From Argentina anserina (taxonomy: Eukaryota; Streptophyta; Magnoliopsida; Rosales; Rosaceae), in the NCBI RefSeq assembly GCF_933775445.1, contig NC_065875.1:7267001-7331000 (forward strand): a stretch of DNA of 64,000 nt, given 5' to 3'. Below the pieces are notes generated by a model, which made no database searches, was not told the DNA's origin, and saw nothing but the letters and a program-made list of their open reading frames with translations. Position 1 is the stretch's first letter; each line of letters begins with the position of its first letter. Made by a program: the position numbers and the translations under genes. Positions 11,888-25,199 of the stretch are shown here, one piece after another.

Positions 11888-12314
11888 CATTTATCTCCTA
11901 CTTGACTAGACGTATGAAATTGTATTGGGCATTTTCTCTCGCATGACCCTCAAAGTGTAAACTTCAGTCGGTATGGCTAGTTTTCATTATGCAATATATT
12001 CCATATCCGTAAACAATAAAAATTCTCCCCATTTGGCTCACATGGAGCCTCAAAATCATTGGGGTTTTGACAACATTTGATATGTTCTAGGTGGTAGTTG
12101 GTTTTTTTTGGGGGGGGGGGGATCGAAATTAGTAAAACCAAGAATTGGCTGGTAAGAGGTAAGCAATGATATTTACCTATTCTTATGCTCATTTATTCAA
12201 AGGTTATGGAATATCGTCATTTTTCTTCTCGAGAAATCCATTTGATTGAAGGATTGCTTACGAGGTCAAATAATGGTGAGGCCATCTATATGTCCTATTA
12301 TATATCATGGTTTA

Positions 12315-13494
12315 TGAAAGTAGATATCTATATTGGCATTTCTATACAAAGTGCGATGTGCATACGGTTCCTTAGTTTGTTGTGTTTTTCTATTTTTAAT
12401 TTTGATTTTGTGGAATTAGAATTATGTTATATAATTAAGGTGATGTGCTTAAAAGAAGTTTTAATTTGATAAGGACTTATATGTGTCGAAAGGAAAGAAA
12501 TCTATTTTGAATAGGTTTTTATGTTCTTGATTATCTGATTAAATTCATTTATTAATGCTGATTTTATTGGAATTAGATTTCTTATTCTACTATGTTGGTG
12601 CGTAAGGAAAGAAGTGCTATTGTGATTATGACATTGTTCCCTTAATTATCAAATATTGCTATTAATATTTATATTAACCTTATGGCAAGTTATTTCATTA
12701 AAAAAAAGGAAAAATGGAACCCCAATAAAGAAACTTGTGAAAGATTGAAATTAATTGAAGGTTGAAGATTCAAGCTGTGGTGATTGATCTAATTAGTCAT
12801 TGATCTCATTAGTTGTATTTTAAGATAAATTGCATTCATGCATATCATACCTAATATTGTTAAAAAGAGTTTTTAAAAGGATGTTTTGATTTGGAAAATA
12901 TCTAATCTGCTTAAAATTATTTTGTTTTTCAAATTATAGCAGATTTGTTGATTGATATATTTTCCTTTTTGTATGAAACATGCTTTAAGTGAGAGGGAAA
13001 GTTTCTTCGCCTATAAATAGGCATTTGAGAAATTGTGAAGGTTAGAGATTTAGAGCATATTAAATAGGTTGTGATACCTTTGAGTTTATTTTGATCTCCG
13101 ATCTCTTATATATAATGTAGTGTTTATTATAATAGATCTTCTCACATGTTAGGTTGTAATGCTAGTAAAGAGGTCCCGTTAGTACTTATATTTGTGAAAG
13201 CTCTAATCTTAAGCACATCATAGATATTTAGTTGTGTACTTATGTATGACTCATTGAGATCAATGACTATAGAAGTTGAAGTTGATCGTGTTTAGTATCA
13301 AGATCTCGTTAGTATATCTACTTATGTATCATGTATCTCTATTGATCATTAGTAGAATTGATATTATGTGGACTACGTTAAAAGTCTCGCAGTGGTTTTT
13401 CTTTGAGGAAGGATTCCACTATAGTTAACAAATCATTTGTCCTTATGTGGTTGTGTGATTGTTTTAACATCATCTAATTAAGTTTCTAACCACA
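12315..13494 (+). repeat. Copia-type LTR, copy 1
   Basis: It begins TGAAAGTAGATATCTATATT and is colinear along about 1.2 kb with the LTR at 25,725-27,130. Both have TATAAATAGGCATTTGAGAA (a plausible TATA region, here at about 13,012) and end near CTAACCAC. No polypurine tract or internal domains adjoin this copy, so it is a solo or truncated LTR. Right end approximate. Confidence 0.6.
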
Positions 13495-13830
13495 TTGTCC
13501 CATATAATATTGTCAATTAGCATCAGTGTAGGTCACTACACTTACTTAGTGATATATGTGGAATTAAAGATGGAACATGCTAGTTCGAGAAATTGACACA
13601 CTTACTCCGATGGTGTATTGGTACGTAAGCCATCTTACGATGGTTAAGGTTATGGTAAGAATAAAATTTGATTATTTTGCTTCCATCAAATAGAATGATA
13701 TAAGCCTTTTGTTTCCGGTCTTTTTGACCAGTTTGTGTACAAGTGTGACAACAGACTTAATGAATCAGAAAGTAGATGCACAAGATGAATCCTTTGCAGA
13801 ATTTTTTTTATGAATCATTACTGATTCAAG

Positions 13831-13973
13831 ATATTTATGAGCTGCATTTGATTGATGTTCTTGAATTCTAAAATGGGCCTTAAGGTCCTGAGTTGCGTCT
13901 CTAGAAGAGGCATAGGAAAAAAAATATAGGCGATACTAGTGGTCTTGCTGCTTAGATAATCACTACTAGGATA
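13831..13973. repeat. 143-bp direct repeat, left copy
   Basis: It pairs with 15,725-15,868. The two copies abut the two ends of the 1.75-kb LTR-like insert and are roughly 80-85% alike by eye. Read on the minus strand, the right copy encodes an open stretch (ITGMAEIPFHVPLLETQL) that is partly broken in this copy. Confidence 0.6.
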
Positions 13974-15724
13974 TGATGAGTGTATAAATATTCATATTTG
14001 TAGTACATTACTCCCCATTTTTAGTGTATTTAATTCCTTAATAATATTAATTATAACTCATATTGTTGTTAATAGGACAAAAGATGTAAGAAGAACAAAA
14101 AAGGACCTTAAAACACATAAAATAGAACCAAAGAAGGAAGGAAGAAAAGAATGCAAATGCTGAAAGGACTATGATTCTTGTTGTGATCAGGAGAACTGTG
14201 AAGGTTTCGAATCATCAAAGGAAAAGAAGAGTCCTATTTGGATTAGGAAACCTCATCAAATGTCGAATCCTAGAAGGAAAAGGAAGAAGAAGATATGCAA
14301 GGAAAGTTAAATCCTACAAGATCAAGAAATCTGCATGTGCACGTCATCCAACTTCGACGGACTCCTCAGGACAACTCGCATCAACTCAGAAATGTGCTAT
14401 ATATAGATAGAAAGTTTTAGGAGTCTAGTTTCTGTAGGATTTGGAATCACAACAAGCCATTAATCCATAGTGTCTACAAGAAGTTATGACTAAATCATTA
14501 CACAAAGGTCAGTCCTGCTGAATCCAGAAATCCTAAAGGAACGAGACTTTGTGTGCAATTGAAGATCCTTTGGATATTCCTTGGAATTTATCTTCAAAAT
14601 ATACATGATAAAGAAGGAAAATATGGAGAAATATTATCATAATCGAAATCCTAAAGATTGGAGATGAAAGAGAGACGCAAAGAGGTCTAGGTGCATTCAG
14701 GGTTTTGCTAACTTGTTCTCTACACAAAGGAAAGCTTTCTCATTGGTTAGAGGATATTTTGGACATCTAAATCAAACGATATGAAATATTATGCGTTCAT
14801 TATATATAGAGGCTAAGAGGAGACCTCAAAACAAATCCCTTCACACAATTCTTCTGTCATTCTTAGTTGCTTAAGTTCAGAAGCTATGAGTAGCTAAACC
14901 CTTCTAGTTAGGGGCGAGGTTTGAGCCCAATTTTATGTAAGCGACAATATGTTTATGCATCTATAATTTTGAGGTATGTTTGTGAGAATGATTCTTCTGA
15001 TCTTGTATTATTAATATCGTTTGCATGTTTAGTGTTTATTGGTTTTTCTATAAATATGAAGCATGTAATTGTTGCTACAATTAGGGCTTATGCTAAGTGA
15101 TCCTATTCATAAGTAGCAAAAACTATAGAATAATAGTTTAGAGAAGATCAATTAGAATTGCATACTAGGTTGGCGTTTCACCCTAGCTAGAATGAATTAT
15201 ATTATCAATCACTTCCATATATGCTTAATGATCTTTGCATCCATTGAATAGACTTGTTATGTGCTTTCACTAAGAGGTTTGAGATCGCATGCTTAGAATG
15301 ATTTTATACTTGAGTGCTACACTAAGTTAGATAACATAATGGGAGTAATATAGAACTTATGCATGTGTTCATGGTTTGTTCTTGATTGATATCTTTCTCA
15401 CTACATACTAGAATTATGATGTATAACATGTCTTGATCATATTGGTAGTGAATTTCTGAAGTTCCTAGCACTATATCCTCTTGATCGTCATAATATCTAT
15501 ATACATTGACCGTGTCTACTTGTGTTATTGAGTCATTAGTTAGTTTAACTGTGTCTAGTCGTAGTTGTTTAGGTTTATAATTATTATTTGTTTATCTTAG
15601 TGTGTCTTAGATAACGTAATTGATTAGAGTACCCTCAGTTCCGGCCTAGAACGATACCCTACTTTATCATATACTACAATGCACAAAAAAAAGTTATAAT
15701 TGAAAGACCATTTTGGCCACATCA
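13974..15724 (+). mobile_element. LTR-like insert with TG...CA ends, 1.75 kb
   Basis: It starts TGATGAGTGTATAAATATTC and ends TTTTGGCCACATCA. A TATA-like string with surrounding promoter composition (CATTATATATAGAGGC, near 14,798) suggests plus orientation. No protein domains are present. It looks like a solo LTR, but no 5-bp target duplication is visible. Instead a 143-bp direct repeat flanks it. Confidence 0.5.
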
Positions 15725-15928
15725 ATATTAGCACCGTTGCATTTGATTGATGTTCTTGAATTCCAAAATGGGTCTTCGAGTCTTGAGTTGCGTCTCTAGA
15801 AGAGGCACATGAAAAGGAATCTCGGCCATACCAGTGATCTTGCTGCTTAGATAATCACTACTAGGATACTGTGGAGGATAACCCCTTAGACTCATTACGC
15901 TGTTCGACTGAACTTGTTGGCTCCGCAT
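15725..15928 (-). repeat. 143-bp direct repeat, right copy, with short open frame
   Basis: The repeat is 15,725-15,868. A 66-codon minus-strand frame (15,728-15,928) covers it and contains GYPPQYPSSDYLSSKITGMA, which I do not recognise. It could be an exon or transposon coding fragment. The flanking sequence gives no clear splice pattern. Confidence 0.4.
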
Positions 15929-18500
15929 CCACCGAAAGTAGATAAAAAAAGTTCAGTGGCCAACAATATTGAACCGTGAATGCTGATATTCAATAGAGAC
16001 AGTCATCATGATATTAAATTGCTTTTACTTGATTGTGCAAACATGAATGGCCACTGTGACTAGGAAGGAGCATATTATAACTCATGTGGCTTAGCAGAAT
16101 GAGGAAAACATTCCGTTGAAGAAGAAAATTAATGAGAAAGTTAGTGTTAAATCCATTTTTCAAGCCCTCATTTAAGATTAGCCCACACCCATTTCTTTTT
16201 TTGATGTACACCCAAAACCCTTTTCAACCTTCCTTATAGAGTTATAGGGTTTTATTGAATAATAACATATTTTAACTTTTTTTTTGTTCAATTCACAATT
16301 TAACTTTATGATTGAAAAATGAAATTCACAATTTAACAATATTTAACCTAATTTTACATGTTTATTGCATTTGAAAAATTCTGGATTTATGGTGTACATG
16401 TAAATTAAGGAAATAAATTAGGTCAGAGAAATTACATGCAAGGTCAAGGAAAAATTAGATTAATGTAGTTTTTATTTCTGTGTTAATCACATTGATTGAA
16501 TGCATCAAAAACTCTTTTCTTTTTCTCTACCTCCAAACTCGTTATAAAATCATGATAGTATGGAAACAAAAAATAGAAAACTAGAGATTCATGATTTCCC
16601 ACCCTTTATACCTACTAAACATAACAAACTAAGCAAACAAAAAAAAAACACCTAAAAACACCACACAAGACAAGTCAAAAATATTCATACTATGTAATTG
16701 TAATCAAGACTAGAAACAGACATATGTACCTATATGCTAGAAAGAAAATTCAACACATACCTATCATGGAGAATCATATCTCGAATAGAAGTATTGAAAA
16801 ACATATACTTTTTCGCTAGAAGAAATCCACAAAACAAATACGAATTAGAAATCCACAGATACCTTTAACACAACTAGTTTTGACCCTACTGATGAAATCA
16901 TATCACCTCTTATATATAACATTGATATTGGTTGTAGTGATTAATTTAAAAACTTCAATTAAGGATATGGGAGTAAAGCTACAATCAAGGATGAGAAAAA
17001 AAATAGGTAGGCGCAATCTGTGGAAAAATGAGGTAGTATGAGTTATTATTTGTTTCAATAACAAACTTAGTAATCTTGCAAATTCTATGTTCTATTACCC
17101 ATGTCTAAAATATATTTTTCATAATTAAAAATCAACGTAATAAATAGGTTTGGGTGTAAGTTGAAGTGATGGGTCTATTTAAAACAGGTATATGTTTTTG
17201 GGTGTATATCTAAAGGGAGCTTCTATTCATACCTCTAAAAATGGCACTTTGACCTCCATCTTTTACCTAGATAGTTTTGATTTAGTCAATGCATATAAAA
17301 TTACCAAAAAACATATAACAATAAAAATACAATAAGGGAAATAATTATTTACTTATCTATTATAAAATACAAATGTAGATAATTATCCTTTATATTTATT
17401 GCTAGACAATCAAAAATGGGATATCAAATTGCATTAAATGATTTAATTGATTACCTTCTTTTTTTATAAACATCATTAGTAAAAAATTTAATGAAGTTGA
17501 TAAACATCAAATTGAATGTAGACGATTTAATGTATAAACTATATAACTATATAGAATTTTTCATAAACTTCGATTTGAGCCAAAAAAAAAAAACTCGTTC
17601 ATTAGAGGTTAAAATATTTCATATACGTTGATGAACAAAACTCGTTAATTAGAGATTAAAAATATACTCTGATGTTACTATCAATGAATAAAAAATATGG
17701 TATACCAATTTATTATGAATTTACGAAACGAGTGGAAGAGTGATTGAATTAATTCGAGAAGATAGTTTGTGTGATTATTATGCATTTTTTGAGTTGTATA
17801 TAATAAATGAATTTGAAATAGAATATGAAAAAAAATTAATAGATAGTAGTATGATTTGATATATCACAACTAAGACTAAGAACAACCTACTCTAACACAG
17901 TAGGATTTGTTGAGCAACTCTATATCACAATTGCAACCTGTTTAAGAGAACAAGAACTCTTTGTCACAGTCTTGATCTCTACATAGGTTCATTCTTCACT
18001 CTTTGACTAACGTTATAATATTCTAAGCTTTTGTGTTTCTCACAAAATCACACAAGCACACTAGATGCAGGATGAGTTTGTTCCAGACTCTTTGAACTCT
18101 CTTAGATGGACACGGCTCAATCATCCCCTGCACAGAATAGAGAACACATCTATATATAGAGGCGAAGTCTGAGATCCTTGAATCTCAGACTCCCCCACAA
18201 TTATAGACTCCCCCATAAACGATAACAGCAATCAAGTTGATCACATAGATAATTTTCCAAAACCATTTCATTTATTCCTTTAGAACACAGCTAAATAAGG
18301 AAAATATAATAATTTGAAAACCACCAACTTGCAGAGATTATCTTTTCCAAAAAAGTTCTCAATCAGTCATTATCACTTCCTAAATGAAATAATTTTACCA
18401 AGGATAGATACGATTAGAAAAGAGAGAATGATCTTACAGTGTTTGAGTTTTGCAAGAACACACCAAGGTTACCTTAGTTGACTAGGAGAGCCAATACTTT
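15929..18500. other. Intergenic AT-rich region, nothing assigned
   Basis: No convincing exon, domain or complete element. Around 17,880-18,250 the text (TATATAGAGGCGAAGTCTGAG with CACACAAGCACAC) has the feel of an LTR on the minus strand, but boundaries were not found. Confidence 0.35.
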
Positions 18501-19560
18501 CAATTGTGTTGCAGGATATTCTCATGGCTCTTCAATTGAACACATTAGGTGGTACCCTGAGATAGTTAGTGCAAAGATTTGAAGGACACTAAGACAAGGG
18601 TTTTTGGAGGTGAAGGAACTAATTGTCATAAGGCTGAAGTTGATATGTTTTCTACTGTTGATGCTACAATGGTAAAGCAACTGCAATAGGATAAGCAGCA
18701 TGCTGATGATCAAAACAGTCGTATGCTTCAGCCAAGCAAGTAGTGGAATGAGGTCTGGTTAGCAGCAAAGGTCATATGCTGGGATGGTTCAATGCATGTG
18801 AACATGTGCCAGAGGATTTGGTCAAGAGAAGGAAAATGTGGATGTAATTCAAAAGCAAAGATTTTGCAAGCATTGAATGAGGAATATGAGGATACGAAGC
18901 TTCTGGAAAATAAGGAATTGAAATCTGAAAGTATATGGTCCATGGAACCATGTTTCAAAAGACATGTTAGCTTTTTCATTAGTCTTCTTTATCTATCTGT
19001 TTGTTTCCTTGCAAAACGCATATGATCCTTTTAGTGTGTGTGCAGGTCATGTAGTGAAGGAAATAAAGAAATACTCACGTTTTGAGCAAAGCAGTTTTTC
19101 TGTCTCGCAGAGCAGTCCACTTTGAACGACTGTCTTTCACAGCTCATTTGGAACCAAAATATGCACTATATATGGATCAAAAGCTCTGGGAGTCTACTTT
19201 TCAGTGGTGCTAACAGACTTAGACTCCCAATTCCAGTGCATCGGGAGCTTCTAGTTGAGTACAGGAGGATCGGAGCAGAAAATTTAGAAATCTGGGCAGA
19301 TAAAAGGCGAAACAAATTGTACTGTGGTCCAAAAGAGGCATACCATACATGGATTTGTAGCTCTAGATGTCTACTTTTGGCTCACAAATGGACAATTCCG
19401 TTGGATCACCAAGGCTCCGGAAATTTAGGTTTGAGTAGATAAAAGTCATTATGCAAATTTTTATGTTCATGCTGTTTTGTCTAACCTTGCAGGGATGTAA
19501 GTTCCAAACCACTGGGAGTTAGGATGTGTTTAATATATGCACAGAAATCTAGGAACGTCA
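18501..19560 (+). other. Possible decayed gene fragments
   Basis: Short plus-strand open pieces follow an acceptor-like TTGTGTTGCAG (near 18,513), reading AGYSHGSSIEHIRWYPEIV before a stop. Further short frames lie at 18,792-19,025 and 19,122-19,442. None is recognised and the frames do not join cleanly. It may be a pseudogene or noise. Confidence 0.2.
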
Positions 19561-19659
19561 ACTATCACATAATATTGCTCACAGTAATTCTTTATCGGAT
19601 TTTGGTTCAACCTTTATGTGATTCTTGTGATTCTCGGCGTTGTCCAGCTGCCTATTTTA

Positions 19660-22650
19660 ACGTATTACGTGGCAGTCTGTGATTGGTGCATAGCCCTGGT
19701 CCCGCCACTTTCCTCATTGTTTATTACTTGTCACCAACGCGCGGTGGGTTGCCGCGTCTCATTCTCTCTCGGCTCAGTGGAGTTGTATTGATCCATTCGA
19801 GCCGGTAACAAATCGATTTTACGGTAAAGCAGGATGAATTGGGTCCGGGGTTTGGGTTTGAAGATAAATTTGCATTTGCATTTGTTCATACATCTAAACC
19901 CTAATTTACTCAGATTTGTAATTACCAACCAAATGCCCAATCTCTCTTCAGTTTATCGAGCAAAACCTTCATCTACAGCTTACTAGGTACCATTTTCGTT
20001 CTCTTTGTTGTAGATCTTCTCGTCGATTCAAACTCTAGCAATTTATCTATCATTTTCAAGATCCAGGTTTGAACTTCTCAATGGCTACTCCCTCTCCGGT
20101 CTCCGTCTCAATGAAACCGATTACCCGACTTGGTCATGTCAGAGCGGGGAGCATAAAACTGTTGAGGGAATAGGAATTGTGGTATGGATTTTTGTTTAGC
20201 TTGTCCATAAGCTTGATACTGAATCTCTAAGATAAATTACTTGACCGGGTTCAAGTGCTAAGTGGTGTTGGAAATCGTTTTATCTGTATAGCATGTTGTT
20301 GGTATTTGATATGATTAATTCCTCTACTCAATCTGACTTTATTCTTGTTCTGTTTGAATGCTTTAGTTTTGAACTGACGATTTCTCCATATAATTTCAAT
20401 GCTTCTGTTGCACTCCGCATGCTTCTGTTTTGCTCATACAATTGCAATTTCTTCAAGGAACAAGGAAGAAGGAACATTGGAATTTATTAACTGATTACTC
20501 TTTAACTTTTTCTTAAGTGGTTAGTGGTTGAAAGGTTTTAGATTTTGAAGCTTATGCATGTATGTGTTATTGTCCAATACTAAGTCTGTAGATGTGATTG
20601 AAGTCTGTAGACATTGAACATCGTTTCCAAAAGATTACAGGATTGTTCCTTCTGAAACTATTTAGTTTTTTGTTTTTGTTTTCTGGGTTAATTTCTTACA
20701 ATTGATTATGAGAAGTTGAATAGATTAGTGATGAAGATTGTTCGTAATAGATAATGTAGTGATGGACATCTACCTGATTGTTTGGTTCTTCATCGGTCTT
20801 TTAAGGAATTGCTAAAGCTTTAAAGCGACAGTGTACTGTGACATTTTTTTGTTACTAAACCTTTTTACACTAAATAGGCTTTGGAGGCTTACTGTAACTG
20901 TCTGTGTATATTGATTAGATTTGAATCATAGGTTGAGGAGGAAGGTAGGTAGGAAAGTCAAATATATGTAAATGTCAAATTGTTGTTACCCATCATATGA
21001 TTTTCTTTTTACATCGATATTGTGGTAAAGGAATGTTCAAAACATGATATTGAATAGTACTTTAGATACTGTTATTATGAAAATCACATATGGAAGTCCA
21101 ACATCCCTGAAACAATGATCAGAGTGTGGTTAGAACTTACCTCTCAACCCTGTGATTAGAAGTTCAGCTTCCTAATAACATTAAGTCGCAAAGTCTTGCT
21201 CATAAAACACTAGAACCTTCCCACCCATTTATAAAAACTTCAATATTACAAAACTATTGGGATACTGGGTCTGTGCTTGATAATATATGAGATTAAGTCC
21301 ACAAAATGGAAATATGTAGCTACACAAAATGGAACCATTTATTTGCTATTGGATTTATGTTTGAACCAAAATCATTTAAGGCAAAAGAACTGACCATGAT
21401 CGGCTATGCTTGTATACATGTATAATAGATAAGTTAGAAACTGTAATATATATATCTTCATGATGAGGGTTTGTGTATGGATGCCTATAGACTAAAGCTG
21501 CACATGCTTGGTTCATCGGTATCTTGATTTAAAACATTATCGAACTGATCTAGCATACATTAACAGTTGCTACTTGACAAATTTGGGTTCTAGTCATTCA
21601 GTGCCAATAGCATATGTTGCACTAAAACAAAGGTGATTCACAAGGTTCTGCATCTACTAGTTTTGTTCTTTGATTAGTAGTAGTGGTCTTTAATTAGTTA
21701 GTAGTTAAAAAAATGAAAACATCATTCTGACTGTATATAAAGTTATTGGGTTCAATGATATGGCATGTTGTTGGAGGGTGTTACTTCTGAGCTTACTAGA
21801 TGTCAAAGGGGATGTAGCCAGAGGTAACTTGCATAAGTATGATAACATATATACAGTGGGTTATGAAGTCTATATATTTATAGACAAACTAGTTTACCTG
21901 TAGTATTAGATTTATATGGGATGCATTGAGAAAGTTGTGTTGTTAGGTTGTGAACTCTTGTTGAGGAGATTTGATTGATGCTACTTCAGAAAGTTTGTAA
22001 GTTCATAAATCAATTTTTATTGTATAGGTTCCTTTTAAGTTGTGTTTTCAATTTCAAGAACGACGAGTTCTTGGGCAATGGGAAATGGGTTAGGATCAGA
22101 AGCTAGTGTTGTAATATTTGACTTTTGGCATACCAGTAGATTTTTAGTTTCTTGGGCTGTGTTTAGCAGTATCACTGCAACCTCTTGCATGAGGTTGTAT
22201 GTTGTCTATCAGCTAAATTTGGATTCTGAATATGCCGTTTTACTTGTGTGCCAAGTTTCCTGGAATAAATTGAGTAAAACACATCCCTACTTTGATACTT
22301 ATCCAATGTTTTGCAGGTCCAAATCATGCATTTGGTGACTTTATTGCTGCATCTAGAATCACTGATGGCATGCTCAATAGTTTGATTGCATTGAAGGATT
22401 TTCAAGGGATAAAGGGATTGGCTCCACTTCAGAAGACATTCGTTACAGAAAATTACAAGTAAATCTTCAAGGGCTGATATAGAGTGCCAGAAACAGGAGG
22501 AATTTGCCAAGGCAAGTGTGAGATAAGGGGAGATCTGTAAATATTAAAAACTGCATGTTCATATGTCCTTGTAAATTGATGACTATTTTATTCTCTCCTT
22601 GTAACTGTAAACTAGGGAATTGGGGAAGATTCAAGTACCTCAGAGACTGA
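19660..22650 (+). CDS. Possible unrecognised spliced gene; last exon 22,317-22,462
   Basis: Two things suggest a gene. First, 19,690-20,170 has promoter/5'-leader composition, and an ATG near 20,082 starts MATPSPVSVSMKPITRLGHV before an early stop. A second frame across the same bases (ending in ETDYPTWSC...) is also open, so the true frame is unclear. Second, an acceptor (TTTTGCAG, 22,316) precedes an open stretch PNHAFGDFIAASRITDGMLN followed by SLIALKDFQGIKGLAPLQ and a stop at 22,460-22,462. The amino-acid usage looks protein-like. I do not recognise the protein, cannot place middle exons, and it could be a pseudogene. Confidence 0.3.
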
Positions 22651-22662
22651 TGTGTACATTAC

Positions 22663-23685
22663 CATACATATATAGTTCCAGGATTGATATGCAAGTATGG
22701 TAACTCAAGTTAACACCTTACATTGGGAGCCATTGTGGTAGTCTTTTGTTATACCTTATATTTTCGAGTTTTGCTGCTATATGGTATTTAGGGTATGGCT
22801 AACTTTTAAGAGAAAAAAAGAAGAATACTTGCTTGTATTGTTTTTGCCATGTAGTATTTTGCTTCAGAAGAAATACAAAATAAAACATTCTATCACAGCA
22901 TATTTACATAAGAGTCATGCTAAATGTACCCACCACCATCCCTAGCTACACCACCATATACTTCACGTTACACAAAATTTCTAGAAAAATTTGACGGTTA
23001 ACTTGCATAAATAGAAAAGTAAAATAAGATGATGAAGAGATGTATCAAGATGTGAATTGAAATGCCAATAATTCTTTAATGTGTGCAATAATAGGTAAGT
23101 GAGGCAATAAGAACTTATTTCCCGATCTCTTCACAACATACCAGTATTATAAATGCAAATTATTCACATGGACCACAAAGTAAATGTAGATCCGATCTTT
23201 CTATCTCCAAATAAAATTAACTATGAGCTGAATACTATGTTTCATAGGGGACAGTTCTCAGTAATCGACCAAAAACCTTAATTAAGTACCAAGTCATAGG
23301 CAACTGTCAAGCATAATATGTTCACTGTATTATTTTCTCATTCTCATGGTTAAAAGCTAACCGAAAATCATCTCATCAAAATATTTAAGGTGTAAATGTA
23401 TCATTCTATAACACTATTTGGTAAATGATACAGGTGATGGGATAACCAATCTTGCTTCGATTACAATTGATTATTGAAATACTTACAACCACAACTTTCT
23501 ATTGCAAATGTCTAGCCTTTTAACAACCAATGACCAATATATCCTCCTACAGCTTAATTAAGATGGAGAGGAAACATGAATCAAAACTTTAGATGGAGAG
23601 CCTATCACACCCAGAACTGTGAAAAAATCGTGAAAAGAGGATGATAGTCCCCAAAAACAGTGCAGATCATTACCTTAGCAAGAAG
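22663..23685. other. Intergenic, nothing recognised
   Basis: AT-rich sequence without long frames, repeats or motifs that I could assign. Confidence 0.4.
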
Positions 23686-23867
23686 TTAATGAATGGAATT
23701 CTCTTGTTCTGAGATTTGCTCCGGAGGTCCCATGATCTCAACCTCCCTAGTCGAGTAACTTGAATCTTGGGATTGAGCCTGAAGATAGTTAATAGTCTCT
23801 CTCAACTTACCAATACTCACACCGGCATACGAAACCATACTCGACAATGAAGACAAGGTTTTGGCAT
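23686..23867 (-). CDS. Possible terminal exon of an unrecognised gene
   Basis: On the minus strand an acceptor-like TGTGATACAG (ending 23,868) precedes an open stretch AKTLSSLSSMVSYAGVSIGK then LRETINYLQAQSQDSSYSTR, ending EQENSIH and a stop. It is hydrophilic and helix-prone. It lies downstream of, and on the same strand as, the NDUFA13-like fragment at 24.7 kb but does not resemble NDUFA13 exon 2. Function unknown. Confidence 0.3.
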
Positions 23868-24665
23868 CTGTATCACACAATCAAAACTATCATATCAGCA
23901 ATATGAACTTCTCCACACGATATAGATAGTCTCGCTTTCCAGACGGTCCTATTGCAAGCTCGTGGGAGTTGGTGATTCATGAAAATGTAAATGACTTGGA
24001 GAGATCTATCTTAGAGAAAGAAAGATTTATAATGCTGATTATTATTATTTTTTTCTGATACTTCATTGAACAAGCTGTGAACCACACAAATTTACATGAA
24101 GAAAAAGGCTGCAGAGCAGACAATTTGAAAGATGAATAACTAACGGCTGCCTTCAAAATCCACAAATTGAGAGAAACAGTTGCAACAGTAGGATACAATA
24201 ATAGAAGCCTGAAAGAAAACCAATAAACATCGGCTTTCAACGATAATCAAAATTGCTTGGCTCTCCTATGATCCTCGAAATTTCGATAGTCTCCCTTCTA
24301 AACAAATTACCTAAACAGTATACCGAGAACTCTCCAATACTCGTTCGAATTCCCCAAAATTACTCTGTCTTCCAATCTTCCTCCCTTTACACAATGTGCT
24401 CAGTTCACTTGCTCCTCACTCACCAAAACCAGAACTCACACCATTATCATTATCATCATGCCAATCACATTTTCCCAAACACTCCATAAACTAACAAAAA
24501 TTCATCAAAAGCACAATCAATTGCAAGAATTTCAATCAAATCGAAAACATACACGATGACAATCGACATTTCTACAGCTCATTTCGAACAAACACTAATG
24601 ATTTGACCACAAACCAACAGACCAGAAGATACAAACCACGAAAAAAAAATGAAGGAGTGAGACTG

Positions 24666-24800
24666 ACCTTCGGATCTTGTTGCCCTTGCCGACCTGGTAC
24701 ATGCCCCAGGTGAAGGTACTGAAGGCGGCGAGGAAGATGGTGATGGCACTGGGCCCTTGTTGGGAATCCGACGACGGATTTGACCACGACTTCAACTTTT
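24666..24800 (-). pseudogene. NDUFA13 (complex I B16.6/GRIM-19) exon fragment, frameshifted
   Basis: The minus strand encodes [20 protein letters not shown] then [10 protein letters not shown], followed directly by a donor (AG|GTCAGT). This matches the transmembrane segment of plant NADH dehydrogenase 1 alpha subcomplex subunit 13, which is anchored in the inner mitochondrial membrane and normally carries an [10 protein letters not shown] motif just before it. Here RRRIPNKG is still readable but one frame away, consistent with loss of one C in the run AAGGGCCC. Further upstream the frame has a stop and there is no usable ATG. The next exon (EEKYAARRAILP in the family) is not found nearby. I read it as a duplicated, decayed first-exon fragment. 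Confidence 0.6.
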
Positions 24801-25199
24801 TTTGCTGTCCCCCTTGCCGAATTTAAGATCTCATAATTGTTTCTCCTATGTTTTAAAAAGCGTGCGAAGATCACAAATTTCTGTACGGAAATTTTACTCC
24901 ATTTGTTACCGGCTCCATTCGCCTCAGTACAGCTTAAGTGAGCCGAGAGACTGGTTCGGATGCTCTACACGCGCCAAAAGCCAAATAAGCGGAAGAATGT
25001 TGGGCCAGCCCTTCAGATGCTCCCTCCACCAATGAGAGACTACCACGTAATATTACAAAGTAGGAGGGCAGCTGAGGCACGGGGCATTCCAGACGTGCCC
25101 GTGATTCTCCTATATTCTTGATTTTGTTTTCGTTTGAAATATTTTAAAAATATTGAAATCTTTTAGCATTTAAATATGGCGTGAATTTCTTGGCTTCTC

